64,000 nucleotides of DNA from Streptomyces sp. HUAS MG91 (GCF_040529335.1 NZ_CP159534.1:6820001-6884000); one strand, 5' to 3'. Shown: positions 23,805-32,730, numbered from the stretch's first letter. Notes: generated from the sequence alone by a model not told the origin. Translations and numbers: made by a program.

Positions 23805-25433
23805 TCAGCGGAGCTGCTCGTAGGCCGGGAGGGTCAGGAAGTCGGCGTAGTCGGCGTCCAGGGAGACCTGGAGGAGCAGGTCGTGGGCCTGCTGCCACTT
23901 GCCGGCCGCGAAGGCCTCCGCGCCGATCTCGGCCTTGATGGTCGCCAGCTCCTCGGCGGCGACCTTGCGGGCCAGGTCCGCGGTGACCGTCTGGCCGTCG
24001 TCGAAGACGACACCGGCGTTGATCCACTGCCAGATCTGCGAGCGCGAGATCTCGGCGGTGGCCGCGTCCTCCATGAGGTTGAAGATCGCGACGGCGCCGA
24101 GCCCGCGCAGCCAGGCCTCGATGTAGCGGATGCCGACCTGGACGGCGTTGACGAGACCGTCGTACGTGGGCTTCGCGTCGAGCGAGTCGATGGCGATGAG
24201 GTCGCCGGCGGCGACGCTCACGTCCTCGCGCAGGCGGTTCTTCTGGTTCGGGTTCGCACCCAGCACCTTGTCGAAGGACTCCATCGCGATCGGGACGAGG
24301 TCCGGGTGCGCGACCCAGGAGCCGTCGAAACCGTCGCCGGCCTCGCGGTCCTTGTCGGCGCGGACCTTCTCGAACGCCACCTTGTTGACCTCGGCGTCCT
24401 TGCGGGACGGGATGAAGGCCGCCATGCCGCCGATCGCGTGCGCGCCGCGCTTGTGGCAGGTGCGGACGAGGAGTTCGGTGTACGCCCGCATGAAGGGGGC
24501 GGTCATCGTCACCAGGTTGCGGTCCGGCAGGACGAACTTCTGGCCGCCGTCACGGAAGTTCTTGACGATGGAGAAGAGGTAGTCCCAGCGGCCCGCGTTC
24601 AGGCCGGAGGCGTGGTCGCGCAGCTCGTAGAGGATCTCCTCCATCTCGTACGCGGCCGTGATCGTCTCGATGAGGACGGTGGCGCGGACGGTGCCCTGCG
24701 GGATGCCGACGTAGTCCTGGGCGAAGACGAAGATCTCGTTCCAGAGGCGGGCCTCCAGGTACGACTCCGTCTTCGGGAGGTAGAAGTACGGGCCCTTGCC
24801 GAGCTCGATGAGGCGCTTGGCGTTGTGGAAGAAGTAGAGGCCGAAGTCGACCAGGGCGCCCGGGACGGCCTTGCCGTCCGCGGTGGTGTCAATGAGGTGG
24901 CGCTCGTTGAGGTGCCAGCCGCGCGGGCGCATGACGACCGTGGCGAGCTCGTCGGCGTCCTTGAGGGCGTACGACTTGCCGGTGCGCTCGTCGGTGAAGT
25001 CGATCGAGCGGTTGTAGGCGGCGGTCAGGTTCAGCTGACCCCCGATGACGTTCTCCCAGGTCGGGGCCGAGGCGTCCTCGAAGTCGGCGAGCCAGACCTT
25101 CGCGCCCGAGTTCAGCGCGTTGATCGTCATCTTGCGGTCGGTGGGGCCGGTGATCTCGACCCGGCGGTCGTTCAGCGCGGCCGGGGCCTCGGCGACCTTC
25201 CAGGTGTCGTCCTCGCGGATCGAGGCGGTCTCCGGGCGGAAGTCGAGCGTGGAGGTGCGGGCGATCTCGGCGCGGCGCTCGGCGCGGCGGGCGAGGAGCT
25301 CGTCACGCCGGGGCGTGAACAGCCGGTGCAGCTCGGCCACGAAGGCGAGGGCCGCGTCGGTGAGCACCTCGTCCTGCCGGGGCAGGGGCGCGGCGTCGAC
25401 GATGGCCAGCGGGGACGGCGCTGGTGCGGACAT
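23805..25433 (-). CDS. aceB: Malate synthase A
   Basis: 542 residues; condenses glyoxylate with acetyl-CoA to malate (EC 2.3.3.9). Malate synthase A features: VMRPRGWHLNERH with the catalytic Arg, LPKTESYLEARLWNEIF, RATVLIETI, and the C-terminal catalytic Asp zone NLMEDAATAEISR. ATG 25433 has GAAGGAAG 8 nt upstream. Its place in the allantoin locus fits disposal of glyoxylate released from ureidoglycolate. A strong promoter with an AllR-like palindrome in the spacer (25544-25572) precedes it with a leader of about 110 nt. A perfect hairpin ends the transcript. Confidence 0.96.
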   Translation of the reverse strand: MSAPAPSPLAIVDAAPLPRQDEVLTDAALAFVAELHRLFTPRRDELLARRAERRAEIARTSTLDFRPETASIREDDTWKVAEAPAALNDRRVEITGPTDRKMTINALNSGAKVWLADFEDASAPTWENVIGGQLNLTAAYNRSIDFTDERTGKSYALKDADELATVVMRPRGWHLNERHLIDTTADGKAVPGALVDFGLYFFHNAKRLIELGKGPYFYLPKTESYLEARLWNEIFVFAQDYVGIPQGTVRATVLIETITAAYEMEEILYELRDHASGLNAGRWDYLFSIVKNFRDGGQKFVLPDRNLVTMTAPFMRAYTELLVRTCHKRGAHAIGGMAAFIPSRKDAEVNKVAFEKVRADKDREAGDGFDGSWVAHPDLVPIAMESFDKVLGANPNQKNRLREDVSVAAGDLIAIDSLDAKPTYDGLVNAVQVGIRYIEAWLRGLGAVAIFNLMEDAATAEISRSQIWQWINAGVVFDDGQTVTADLARKVAAEELATIKAEIGAEAFAAGKWQQAHDLLLQVSLDADYADFLTLPAYEQLR

Positions 25434-25543
25434 GAACTGTCACTTCCTTCAGCGAGCGGGCGCGGGCGTCGGCACGGGGTGCCGGGCGCGCCTGGGTACG
25501 GCTGCTGGCCCCGCTTCGGGGGACCTGCCCTTCTGATCAGTGG

Positions 25544-25572
25544 ATACTAGTTTCCTCATTGTGGAAGTTCAA
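25544..25572 (-). promoter_or_regulatory. aceB promoter with embedded AllR-like operator
   Basis: On the minus strand TTGAAC (25572-25567), a 17-nt spacer and TAGTAT (25549-25544) form a near-consensus housekeeping promoter. The spacer contains TTCCACAATGAGGAA (25566-25552), an imperfect palindrome TTCC-N7-GGAA. A similar sequence occurs upstream of the IclR-type regulator at 33691-33705, so repressor binding would block RNA polymerase directly. Confidence 0.7.
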
Positions 25573-25632
25573 TGGTTTGTTGATGTCGAGATTCTCTGAG
25601 TCGACAGACCGTGGCGCTGAGTGCCACCCCCT

Positions 25633-26235
25633 TCACCGAAGGTGCCGGAGGTCGGCCTCGGTGTCGATGTCGTACGCCTCGGCGATGTCCCCGCACTCCA
25701 CCAGTTCCACCGCCGCCGCGTGCTCCTTGAGGTAGGCGCGTGCCCCGCGGTCGCCGCTCGCACTCGCGGCGATCCCGGCCCAGTGGTCGCGGCCGAAGAG
25801 CACCGGGTGCCCGCGCTCCCCGTCGTACGCGGCCGCCGCCAGGGACGCGGGGGAGCGCAGCGCCGCCCGGACCCGGGCCACCGCGGCCGCCCCGATGCCA
25901 GGCTGGTCGACGAGCAGGACGAGCGCGGCCGACGCGCCGGTCGCGGCGAGCGAGTCGAGGCCGGCCCGCAGCGACGAACCCATGCCGTCCGCCCATCCGG
26001 GGTTGTCCACGAGCACGCATCCGTCGAGCGCGGCCCGCTTCCGCACGTCGTCGGCCGCCGCCCCGAGTACCACGTGCAGCGGCCCGCATCCCCCCGCGCG
26101 CAGGGTCCGTACGGCGTGTTCCACCAGAGGGCGGCCGTCGTGGGTCAGCAGGGCCTTCGGGCGGCCACCGAGCCGCCGCCCGCCCCCGGCCGCGAGCAGC
26201 AGCCCCGCGACCGCGCCTGTGTCTGTCGTCGTCAT
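25633..26235 (-). CDS. MobA-like nucleotidyltransferase (MocA type)
   Basis: 200 residues with the NTP-transferase signature at the start, GLLLAAGGGRRLGGRPKALL, and LVLLVDQPGIG with the metal-binding Asp. This is the MobA/MocA/CoxI-accessory family that adds CMP or GMP to molybdopterin. In a purine-catabolism setting a molybdenum-cofactor cytidylyltransferase for xanthine dehydrogenase is the natural reading, but the dehydrogenase is not in this window. ATG 26235 has AGGGA 4 nt upstream. It lies about 200 nt upstream of aceB on the same strand. Confidence 0.8.
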   Translation of the reverse strand: MTTTDTGAVAGLLLAAGGGRRLGGRPKALLTHDGRPLVEHAVRTLRAGGCGPLHVVLGAAADDVRKRAALDGCVLVDNPGWADGMGSSLRAGLDSLAATGASAALVLLVDQPGIGAAAVARVRAALRSPASLAAAAYDGERGHPVLFGRDHWAGIAASASGDRGARAYLKEHAAAVELVECGDIAEAYDIDTEADLRHLR

Positions 26236-26431
26236 GGTCCCTGCATACCGCACGTCACCGCCGTCGGCGGCCCGGGCCCGCGGCGCGCCCATGAAGTTGC
26301 TCTACGCAACGGACTGGCGCGGACGGGCTCGTGTGGCGTTAACTGGTCCGCCTCACAACCGAGTTGCACGACTGACCACCGTGGAGCGCGGGACAGCGGG
26401 AGACGCACGACGAGGTGCGAGGGGGAGTGCT

Positions 26432-26752
26432 GTGTTGCGAAGCATGGAGCAGAGAGTGGTGACGGGCAGCGACGAGGATCCGCGGGTGGCGGAGCTGCGA
26501 ACGGCCGTGTCCCGGCTGCGTCGTGAACTCGCGTCCCATCCGGTCGAGTTCGCCGACCGGGGGATCGCCGAGGACGAACTCGCGTCCCTGGACGCCATGG
26601 CGGGCGGCGGACAGCCCGAAGTGCCGCGGCTGCGAAGGTCGCTGCTGCTGGTCGCGGGGGCGATCGGCTCGGTGAGCGCACTGTCCGGGGCGCTGTCCCA
26701 AGTCCGCGGCGCCGTCGAGCTGTTCGGCACCGCGCCGCCGTCGAGGAACTGA
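26432..26752 (+). CDS. DUF5955 small protein
   Basis: 106 residues: a charged helical N-terminal half (DPRVAELRTAVSRLRRELASHP) and a hydrophobic C-terminal segment (RRSLLLVAGAIGSVSALSGALSQVRGAVELFG). It matches the streptomycete DUF5955 family of unknown function. The hydrophobic part may bind membrane or pack into an oligomer. GTG 26432 is chosen for GGGGGAG (26421-26427) 4 nt before it; ATG 26444 is an alternative. It converges on the MocR gene with 23 nt between. Confidence 0.75.
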   Translation: MLRSMEQRVVTGSDEDPRVAELRTAVSRLRRELASHPVEFADRGIAEDELASLDAMAGGGQPEVPRLRRSLLLVAGAIGSVSALSGALSQVRGAVELFGTAPPSRN

Positions 26753-26775
26753 GCCGGCCGGCGGGAGGGCGCGGG

Positions 26776-28245
26776 TCAGGCCACCCAGTGCGGCCGCCCC
26801 GGCTCGTCGCCCGCCCCGCCGAGCCCGCCGTCCACCGCCGCCGCGATCCGGCGCGCCGCCTCGTCGAGCACGTCCACCGGCTGCGTGTAGGGGAAGCGCA
26901 GCCGGTGCTCGAACGTCCCGGGGTCCGCGCCGAACCGCGACCCGCCCTCGATCCGCACCCCGTGCCGCAGCGCGGCCCGGGACAGCGCGGAGGCGACCGG
27001 ACGTCCCAGATCGATCCAGAGTGACATCCCGCCGGGCGGCAACGCCCAGCGCCACGAGGGGAATTCACGCGCCAGCGCGTCCGCCAGATGGTCGCGCTGG
27101 GCACGCAGTACGGGCAGCCGGTGGCGCAGCACCTCGGCCTCCCGGCCGATGAGCCGGCCCGCCACCAGCTGGTCCAGGACCGACCCCGACATGTCGGCGG
27201 TCACCCGCAGCGCCGTCAGCTCGGTGATCAGCCGGGTGCCCGCGCGCACCCACCCCACCCGCAGCCCGCTCCAGTGCCCCTTGCTCAACGAGCCGACGGT
27301 GACGATCTGTTCACCGCCGCCCGCCCCGGCCAGCGACGCGAACGGCGGTGGGGTCGGGGTGTCGAGCCCGATGTCCGCGACCGTCTCGTCCACGACCAGC
27401 CAGGTGCCGGTCGCCCGCGCCGCGGCGATCAGCTGCTGCCGCTGCCCGGCCGGCATCAGACGGCCGGTCGGGTTCTGGAAGTCCGGGATGAGGTACGCGA
27501 GCCGGGGCGCCGACTGCCGCAGCGTCGCGCCGAACAGCTCCGCGTCCCACCCGTCCTCGGTCACCGGCACGGGGGCGGTCCGCAGCCCGAGCCGCCGGAT
27601 GACGGACAGGGCGTTCGCGTAGGACGGGTTCTCCACCGCGATCCGGTCGCCCGGCCGGCCCAGGAGGGTGAGGGTGAGCGAGATGGCCTGCTGGGCGCCG
27701 GTCGTGACGAGGATCTGGTCCGGCAGCGTCGGCAGCCCGCGCCGCGTGTACCGCTCGGCGATCGCGGCCCGCAGCTCCGGCAGGCCGTACGGGTGGTAGC
27801 CCGGGGTCGCCGCGTGCCGGGCCACGTCCGGCGCCGCCTCGGCGTACGCGGAGGTCAGCTCCTCGGCCACCGCGCCCGGCGCCGCGATCGCCAGGTCGAT
27901 CACCCCGTCCCCGGCGGCCGGGGTGGCGACGCTGGTCGGCCGCGCCCCGTCCGGCAGCTCCGTCCAGGTCCCCGAGCCGCGCCTGCTGTGCGCGTACCCG
28001 CTCTCCCGCAGCAGGTCGTAGGCGGCCGTGACGGTGGCCCGGCTGACCCCGAGCGCCGCCGCGAACTCGCGTTCCGCGGGCAGCCGGGTGCGCAGCGGGA
28101 TCCGCCCGTCGAGCAGCAGCGTCCGCACGCCCTGAGCGAGCGCGCGATAGCCGGGCGTCCGCCCGGCCGTGGTCCCGGTCACCAGCTCGGCGAGCCGCCG
28201 GCTGCCGAGGCTGTCCATGCTGCGGACCACTGCTCCACCCGCCAT
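26776..28245 (-). CDS. MocR-type regulator (GntR helix-turn-helix plus aminotransferase domain)
   Basis: 489 residues. Residues about 30-100 form a GntR winged helix (YRALAQGVRTLLLDGRIPLRTRLPAEREFAAALGVSR); about 130-480 form a fold-type I aminotransferase domain that binds PLP and acts as sensor. The PLP Lys is expected in VGSLSKGHWSGLRVGW. Such regulators usually control a divergent neighbour; here that is a universal stress protein gene. A perfect 7-bp inverted repeat lies 15 nt upstream of the start. The effector could be PLP or an amino acid. Confidence 0.88.
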   Translation of the reverse strand: MAGGAVVRSMDSLGSRRLAELVTGTTAGRTPGYRALAQGVRTLLLDGRIPLRTRLPAEREFAAALGVSRATVTAAYDLLRESGYAHSRRGSGTWTELPDGARPTSVATPAAGDGVIDLAIAAPGAVAEELTSAYAEAAPDVARHAATPGYHPYGLPELRAAIAERYTRRGLPTLPDQILVTTGAQQAISLTLTLLGRPGDRIAVENPSYANALSVIRRLGLRTAPVPVTEDGWDAELFGATLRQSAPRLAYLIPDFQNPTGRLMPAGQRQQLIAAARATGTWLVVDETVADIGLDTPTPPPFASLAGAGGGEQIVTVGSLSKGHWSGLRVGWVRAGTRLITELTALRVTADMSGSVLDQLVAGRLIGREAEVLRHRLPVLRAQRDHLADALAREFPSWRWALPPGGMSLWIDLGRPVASALSRAALRHGVRIEGGSRFGADPGTFEHRLRFPYTQPVDVLDEAARRIAAAVDGGLGGAGDEPGRPHWVA

Positions 28246-28259
28246 GCCACATCTCCGAT

Positions 28260-28283
28260 ATTGGCCCTGCTGTCCAGGCCAAT
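28260..28283. promoter_or_regulatory. Inverted repeat before MocR regulator
   Basis: ATTGGCC (28260-28266) and GGCCAAT (28277-28283) are perfect inverted arms around 10 nt, starting 15 nt upstream of the MocR gene and within the divergent region facing the universal stress protein gene. Candidate autoregulatory operator. Confidence 0.45.
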
Positions 28284-28345
28284 CAGCGTACAGACTCGAA
28301 CAGTGGCTGAGGAGAAGTGGCCTGGGAGCGCAGAGGAGGCGTGCG

Positions 28346-28849
28346 GTGTACGACGACGGGTTCAGGGCCGGCCGAGTGGTGGTCGGGGTGAGCGGTTCCC
28401 CGGCGAGCCTCGCCGCGGTGCGCTCCGCGGTGGACCAGGCCCGCCGGTCGGGCCGCGCGCTGGTCGCCGTCGTGGCCTGGGAGCCGCCCGAGGGCGAGAA
28501 GCTCTACGCCCGCTGGCCCGATCACGCCTGGGCCCGGCACTGGCACGCCGAGGCCCGTGCCACGCTTGCCCGCGCCTTCGAGGAGGCGGTGGGAGGCTTG
28601 CCGCCCGACCTGGACGTGGCCCTCCGGGTGGTGCGGGGGCGTCCCGGGCCCGTGCTGGTCGGCCTGGCCGCGGGCCCGGACGACCTCCTGGTGATCGGCG
28701 GCCACCGGGGCCCGGTGCACCGCTACACCCGTCGTCACGCCTGGTGCCCGATCCTGACGGTTCCCGTCCGCAAGATCGCCCGAGCCGAACTGAGGGCGCT
28801 CCTGCGCCCCGTCAGGGGCGCGGGGAACTGCGCGACCAGCCACAGCTGA
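28346..28849 (+). CDS. Universal stress protein
   Basis: 167-residue single UspA domain. The opening strand GRVVVGVSGSPASLAAVRSAV has the usual Asp replaced by Gly-Val-Ser, and the nucleotide-loop end DDLLVIGGHRGPVHRYTRRHAWCPILTVP corresponds to G2xG9xG(S/T), here GGHRG. GTG 28346 follows GAGGAGG (28333-28339) by 6 nt. The last dozen codons (about PVRGAGNCATSHS and stop) come from a dispersed intergenic repeat that also occurs non-coding elsewhere in the window, so the natural C-terminus was replaced or extended when the repeat landed. Confidence 0.82.
   Translation: MYDDGFRAGRVVVGVSGSPASLAAVRSAVDQARRSGRALVAVVAWEPPEGEKLYARWPDHAWARHWHAEARATLARAFEEAVGGLPPDLDVALRVVRGRPGPVLVGLAAGPDDLLVIGGHRGPVHRYTRRHAWCPILTVPVRKIARAELRALLRPVRGAGNCATSHS
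28812..28843. repeat. Interspersed repeat, copy C (half element)
   Basis: CAGGGGCGCGGGGAACTGCG continues to CGACCAGCCAC, the same core as in copies B, D and E. Only one arm is present. It lies inside the 3' end of the universal stress protein gene and encodes its C-terminal residues. Confidence 0.8.
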
Positions 28850-28863
28850 CCCGCGCACACGCC

Positions 28864-28937
28864 CTAGGGCCTGTCCGGCGGATCTTGTCGCGGGCGCGGC
28901 GTCTGGCACGCGACCTGATCCGCCGGACAGGCCCTAG
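28864..28937. repeat. Large inverted repeat between convergent genes
   Basis: Perfect 21-bp arms at 28864-28884 and 28917-28937 (left arm starts CTAGGGCCTGTCCGGCG) surround a 32-nt interior with a secondary GTCGCG/CGCGAC stem. The stop codon of the minus-strand response regulator (28934-28936) falls in the right arm. Position between convergent ends suggests a bidirectional terminator. From memory similar sequences are dispersed in Streptomyces genomes. Confidence 0.8.
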
Positions 28938-29560
28938 CGGGGCCGGACCAGGCCCCTGCTGATGGCGGCGGCCACCGCCGAGGTGCGGGAATCCACGCCG
29001 AGCTTGGCGTACACGTGCACCAGGTGGGACTTCACCGTGGCCTGGCTCAGGAACAGCTGACGGGCGATCTCGGCGTTCGACAACCCGTCCCGCACCAGCT
29101 GCAGCACCTCCAGCTCCCGCTTGCTCAAGGACTCGGCAGGCGCCCGCATCCGGTCCATCAGGCGGAGCGCGACGGCCGGGGCCAGCGCGGAGCGCCCCGC
29201 GGCGGCGGTGCGGACGGCCGCCGCCAGCTCCTCCGGCGGCGCGTCCTTCAGCAGATACCCGGAGGCCCCGGCCTCGACCGCCGCCAGGATGTCCGCGTCG
29301 GTGTCGTACGTGGTGAGCACCAGCACCCGCGGCCCGCCGTCGGCCGCCGCGATCAGCGCCGTCGCCTCCGAGCCGTGCATCCCGCCCCCGAACGACAGGT
29401 CCATCAGCACCACGTCGACCCGCTCCGACGCGGCCAGTTCCACCGCCCGCTCGGCGGACGCCGCCTCCGCCACGATCTCGAAGTCGGGCTCCGCGTCGAG
29501 GACGGCCCGCAGCCCGGCCCGTACGACGGGATGGTCGTCGGCGAGCAGCAGCCGGATCAC
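28934..29560 (-). CDS. NarL/LuxR-family response regulator
   Basis: 208 residues. Receiver domain 1-120 with acidic pocket D8/D9, phospho-acceptor D54 (VVLMDLS), switch Thr in LTTYD and K105 in YLLKDA. C-terminal LuxR helix-turn-helix ([47 protein letters not shown]). The GTG start overlaps the kinase stop by GTGA, giving one cotranslated pair. The likely target is the divergent ABC transporter at 30890, since an inverted repeat lies between. Confidence 0.94.
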   Translation of the reverse strand: MIRLLLADDHPVVRAGLRAVLDAEPDFEIVAEAASAERAVELAASERVDVVLMDLSFGGGMHGSEATALIAAADGGPRVLVLTTYDTDADILAAVEAGASGYLLKDAPPEELAAAVRTAAAGRSALAPAVALRLMDRMRAPAESLSKRELEVLQLVRDGLSNAEIARQLFLSQATVKSHLVHVYAKLGVDSRTSAVAAAISRGLVRPR

Positions 29561-30753
29561 GCCGGGCCCCCGGCCGGCAGCGGCAGGGTGACGGCGACGG
29601 CCGTCCCCTGGCCGGGCGCCGACTCGACGGTGAACGTGCCGCCGAGCGCCCGCACCCGCGCCCGCATCGCGGGCAGCCCGAACCCGCCGTCACCGCTGCC
29701 GACGCCGTCGCCCGTGACGGCCCGCTCCGGGTCGAATCCGTCGCCGTCGTCCACCACGTCGAGGGCCACCGAGGTCTCCATGAAGCTGAGGGTGATCTCC
29801 GCGCGGCGCGCGTGCGCGTGCCGGACCGTGTTGCCGAGCGCCGACTGGGCGATCCGCAGCAGCGCCACCTCGTACGGGGTGGGGAGCGCGAGCGGGGTGC
29901 CGCTCGTCGTGAAGCGGGCGCTGACGCCGGGGGCCGTCGCGCAGAGCCGTTCCAGGGCGCCGGCCAGTGAGCCGTGGTCGAGGTCGGGCGGGCTGAGCGC
30001 CCGCACGAAACGGCGGGCCTCGGCGAGATTGTCCTGGGCGGTCGCCCGCGCCTGCTCGATGTGGTCGGCGGCGGGGGAGCCCGCGGGCAGATCGCGCCCG
30101 GCCGCGCGCAGCAGCAACTGGATCGAGGACAGGCCCTGCGCGAGGGTGTCGTGGATCTCGCGGGCGAGCCGTTCGCGTTCGGCGAGGGTGCCCGCGGTGC
30201 GCTCGGCGGCGGCGAGTTCGGCGCGGGTCGCAATCAGCTCGTCGATGAGCCGGCGTCTGCTCTCGCTCTCCCGGTACAGGGCCTGGTAGCCCAGCACGGT
30301 CGCGACGGCGACGGCGGCGCCGATCAGCGGCCCTATGAACGCGCCCGCGTTGAGGGGCGCGCCATGTCCGACGTACGAGGCGATGGCCGCGCCCGCCGCC
30401 ACCGCCACGGCCGGCACGCCCCAGCGGGCGGGCAGCAGGTGCACGAGGAGGAAGTAGAGGGGGAAGGCCAGCCACAGGCCGTCGGGGGAGAGGGCGAGCA
30501 GTACCGCCCACACCGCGCCGAGCACGGCGAGCCAGCAGGCCGCGCCCAGGCGGGTCGAGCGGACGGCCGGGATCAGCGGACCGGCCGCGTAGACGGCGCC
30601 CATCGCCGCGGCCGCCGTCACCACCGCGGCCGCCGGTTCGTCCGTCCGCCCGGTCAGGGCCCGCACCACGACGAGGGCGAGCAGCCCCGCCGTGAGCAGG
30701 TGCAGACACAGGCGCAGGACGCGCAGGGCGGGGGTGAGCGAGCGTGGATCCAT
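29557..30753 (-). CDS. Sensor histidine kinase (HisKA_3 family)
   Basis: 398 residues. About five or six hydrophobic segments in residues 10-160 without a large extracytoplasmic loop, so it probably senses a membrane signal. Dimerisation domain with H201 in [17 protein letters not shown], ATPase lobe with DDGDGF and [15 protein letters not shown] 30753 is chosen (GTG 30762 is possible). It forms a pair with the overlapping response regulator and is divergent from an FtsX-type ABC transporter, the usual arrangement for systems sensing membrane-active compounds. Confidence 0.92.
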   Translation of the reverse strand: MDPRSLTPALRVLRLCLHLLTAGLLALVVVRALTGRTDEPAAAVVTAAAAMGAVYAAGPLIPAVRSTRLGAACWLAVLGAVWAVLLALSPDGLWLAFPLYFLLVHLLPARWGVPAVAVAAGAAIASYVGHGAPLNAGAFIGPLIGAAVAVATVLGYQALYRESESRRRLIDELIATRAELAAAERTAGTLAERERLAREIHDTLAQGLSSIQLLLRAAGRDLPAGSPAADHIEQARATAQDNLAEARRFVRALSPPDLDHGSLAGALERLCATAPGVSARFTTSGTPLALPTPYEVALLRIAQSALGNTVRHAHARRAEITLSFMETSVALDVVDDGDGFDPERAVTGDGVGSGDGGFGLPAMRARVRALGGTFTVESAPGQGTAVAVTLPLPAGGPA

Positions 30754-30791
30754 ACCGTTCACCAGCGTACGGAGGCAATCCCTCGAAGCGG

Positions 30792-30807
30792 TCAACCGAA
30801 AGGTTGA
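30792..30807. promoter_or_regulatory. Inverted repeat between two-component system and ABC transporter
   Basis: TCAACC-GAAA-GGTTGA is a perfect 6-4-6 inverted repeat in the 136-nt divergent gap, 39 nt upstream of the kinase gene and 83 nt upstream of the transporter. NarL-type regulators bind short inverted repeats of this size; candidate response-regulator site. Confidence 0.45.
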
Positions 30808-30889
30808 AAGAAGGCTGCGTCCTTCGATTCGGGTGAAGTGTGCTGTGGCGCGATGCCCGGGCGGGCCGCCGGGCCGCAGTGTGGACGGC

Positions 30890-31957
30890 ATGTTCGTCGC
30901 ATGGAGAGATCTACGGTTCGCCCGGGGCAGGTTCGCCCTGATGGGCGCCGTGATCGTACTGATCACGCTGCTGGTGGGGCTGTTGTCGGGGCTGACCGCC
31001 GGGCTCGCGCGGGACAACACGTCCGCGCTGACGGCGCTGCCGGCCGACCACATCGCGTTCGCGCGTCCCGCCGACGGGCAGTCGGTGTCCTTCACCGGCT
31101 CGACCGTCACCGAGAAACAGTGGCGGGAGCTGGCCGCGCGGCCGGGCGTGCGCGGCGCCGAGCCGATCGGTATCCGCACGCTCGACGCCGAGGCGGGCGG
31201 CAGGACCGCCGCCGTCTCCGCGTTCGGGGTGCGGCCGGACTCCGGTCTCGCGCCCGACGCCGTCGCGCCCGGCACCGCCGTCCTGTCGCAGAAGGCCGCG
31301 CGGGAGCTCGGGGTGCGCACCGGCGGCACGATCACGCTCGGCGCCGGGAAGCTCACCGTCGCCGCAGTCTCCGGTGACGCCTCCTACAGCCACACGCCCG
31401 TCGTCTGGGCCGACCTCACCGACTGGCAGCGGCTCACCCGCTCCGGCGGCGCCACGGCCACCGTCATCGCGCTGTCCACCGCGTCCGGCGCCGATCTCGC
31501 CGCCGCCGACCGCGCCGCCGGGACCGACACCACCACCGTCGACGGCGCCCTCGAAGCCATAGGGTCCTACCAGGCCGAGAACGGCTCGCTGCAACTGATG
31601 CGCGGCTTCCTCTTCGTCATCTCGGCGCTCGTCATCGGCGCGTTCTTCACCGTCTGGACCATTCAGCGCAGCGGCGACATCGCCGTGCTGAAGGCGCTGG
31701 GCTCGTCCACCGGGCATCTGCTGCGGGACGCGCTCGGCCAGGCCGCCGTCATGCTGGTCGGCGGCACCGCCCTCGGTACCGGGCTCGCGGCCCTCATCGG
31801 GGCGTTCGTGCCGGACAGCGTGCCGTTCGTGATGGAGCCGCTGACCACGGTCGGCCCGGCCGTCGTGATGACCGTCCTCGGTGCCGTCGGCGCCGCCCTG
31901 TCCATCCGGCGGATCACCGCCGTCGATCCCCTCACCGCGCTCGGAAGTGCCCGATGA
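30890..31957 (+). CDS. FtsX-like ABC transporter permease
   Basis: 355 residues. One N-terminal helix (ALMGAVIVLITLLVGLLSGL), a large MacB-like extracytoplasmic domain of about 200 residues, then three helices (RGFLFVISALVIGAFFTVWTI; AAVMLVGGTALGTGLAALIG; VGPAVVMTVLGAVGAALSI). This MacB/DevC (FtsX) topology works in mechanotransmission rather than classical transport and often exports or resists peptides and lipid-targeting antibiotics. ATG 30890 or GTG 30881 starts it; neither has a clear ribosome site. The ATPase gene overlaps its stop by ATGA. Confidence 0.88.
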   Translation: MFVAWRDLRFARGRFALMGAVIVLITLLVGLLSGLTAGLARDNTSALTALPADHIAFARPADGQSVSFTGSTVTEKQWRELAARPGVRGAEPIGIRTLDAEAGGRTAAVSAFGVRPDSGLAPDAVAPGTAVLSQKAARELGVRTGGTITLGAGKLTVAAVSGDASYSHTPVVWADLTDWQRLTRSGGATATVIALSTASGADLAAADRAAGTDTTTVDGALEAIGSYQAENGSLQLMRGFLFVISALVIGAFFTVWTIQRSGDIAVLKALGSSTGHLLRDALGQAAVMLVGGTALGTGLAALIGAFVPDSVPFVMEPLTTVGPAVVMTVLGAVGAALSIRRITAVDPLTALGSAR

Positions 31958-32649
31958 CCCTGCTGCTCGACGACATCACGCTGACGTATCCGGACGGGGA
32001 CGGGCGGCTGACCGCCCTGGACCGGGTGAGCCTCGAAGTCCCGGCCGGCGGGCTCACCGCCGTCGTCGGGCCGTCGGGGTCCGGCAAGTCCAGCCTGCTC
32101 GCCGTCGCCGCGACGCTCGTCACTCCGGACAGCGGGCGGGTGCTCGTCGGGGGTGTCGCGGCGACCGGGCTCGGCCGGGCCGATGCCGCCGCGCTGCGCC
32201 GCGAGGCCATCGGGATCGTCTTCCAGCAGCCGAACCTGCTGCCGTCGCTCACCGCGCTGGAGCAGCTCGAAGTGATGGCCCATCTGGGCGGGCGGCGCGT
32301 GCGTGGTGGTGTGCGGGCGCGGGCCGGGGAGCTGCTGGACGCCGTCGGGCTCGGCGCCCAGGCCCATCGCCGGCCGCATCAGCTGTCCGGCGGGCAGCGG
32401 CAGCGGGTCAATATCGCGCGGGCCCTCATGAACGAGCCGAAGGTGCTTCTCGTCGACGAGCCGACCAGTGCGCTGGATCATGAACGGGGGGCCGTGGTGC
32501 TGGAGCTGTTGGCCCGGCTCACCCGGGCGCGGGGGACCGCCACGGTGCTGGTCACTCATGACCGGGGGCACTTGGGCGTCGCCGACCGGGTCGTCGAGAT
32601 GGTGGACGGCCACCTGGGCTCCGTCGACACCCGGACCATCGCCGGCTGA
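31954..32649 (+). CDS. ABC transporter ATP-binding protein (MacB/LolD type)
   Basis: 231 residues. Walker A GPSGSGKSSLL (about 37-47), Q-loop GIVFQQPNLLPS, signature HQLSGGQRQRVNIARAL, Walker B VLLVDEPTSALD, H-loop VLVTHD. The family is the LolD/MacB ATPase that pairs with FtsX-type permeases, here the overlapping upstream gene. With the divergent kinase-regulator pair this forms a complete sensing-and-response module. A perfect 23-bp inverted repeat follows. Confidence 0.93.
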   Translation: MTLLLDDITLTYPDGDGRLTALDRVSLEVPAGGLTAVVGPSGSGKSSLLAVAATLVTPDSGRVLVGGVAATGLGRADAAALRREAIGIVFQQPNLLPSLTALEQLEVMAHLGGRRVRGGVRARAGELLDAVGLGAQAHRRPHQLSGGQRQRVNIARALMNEPKVLLVDEPTSALDHERGAVVLELLARLTRARGTATVLVTHDRGHLGVADRVVEMVDGHLGSVDTRTIAG

Positions 32650-32666
32650 CGCCCGGTGGCCGCTTC

Positions 32667-32730
32667 TCGCGCAGTTCCCCGCGCCCCTGAAACGAGCTCC
32701 GCTCGTCCAGGGGCGCGGGGAACTGCGCGA
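32667..32730. repeat. Interspersed cruciform repeat, copy D
   Basis: Perfect 23-bp arms (left 32667-32689, core CGCGCAGTTCCCCGCGCCCC; right 32708-32730) enclose an 18-nt loop with its own ACGAG/CTCGT stem. It fills the gap between the convergent ABC ATPase and allR genes and could terminate both. Confidence 0.9.
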
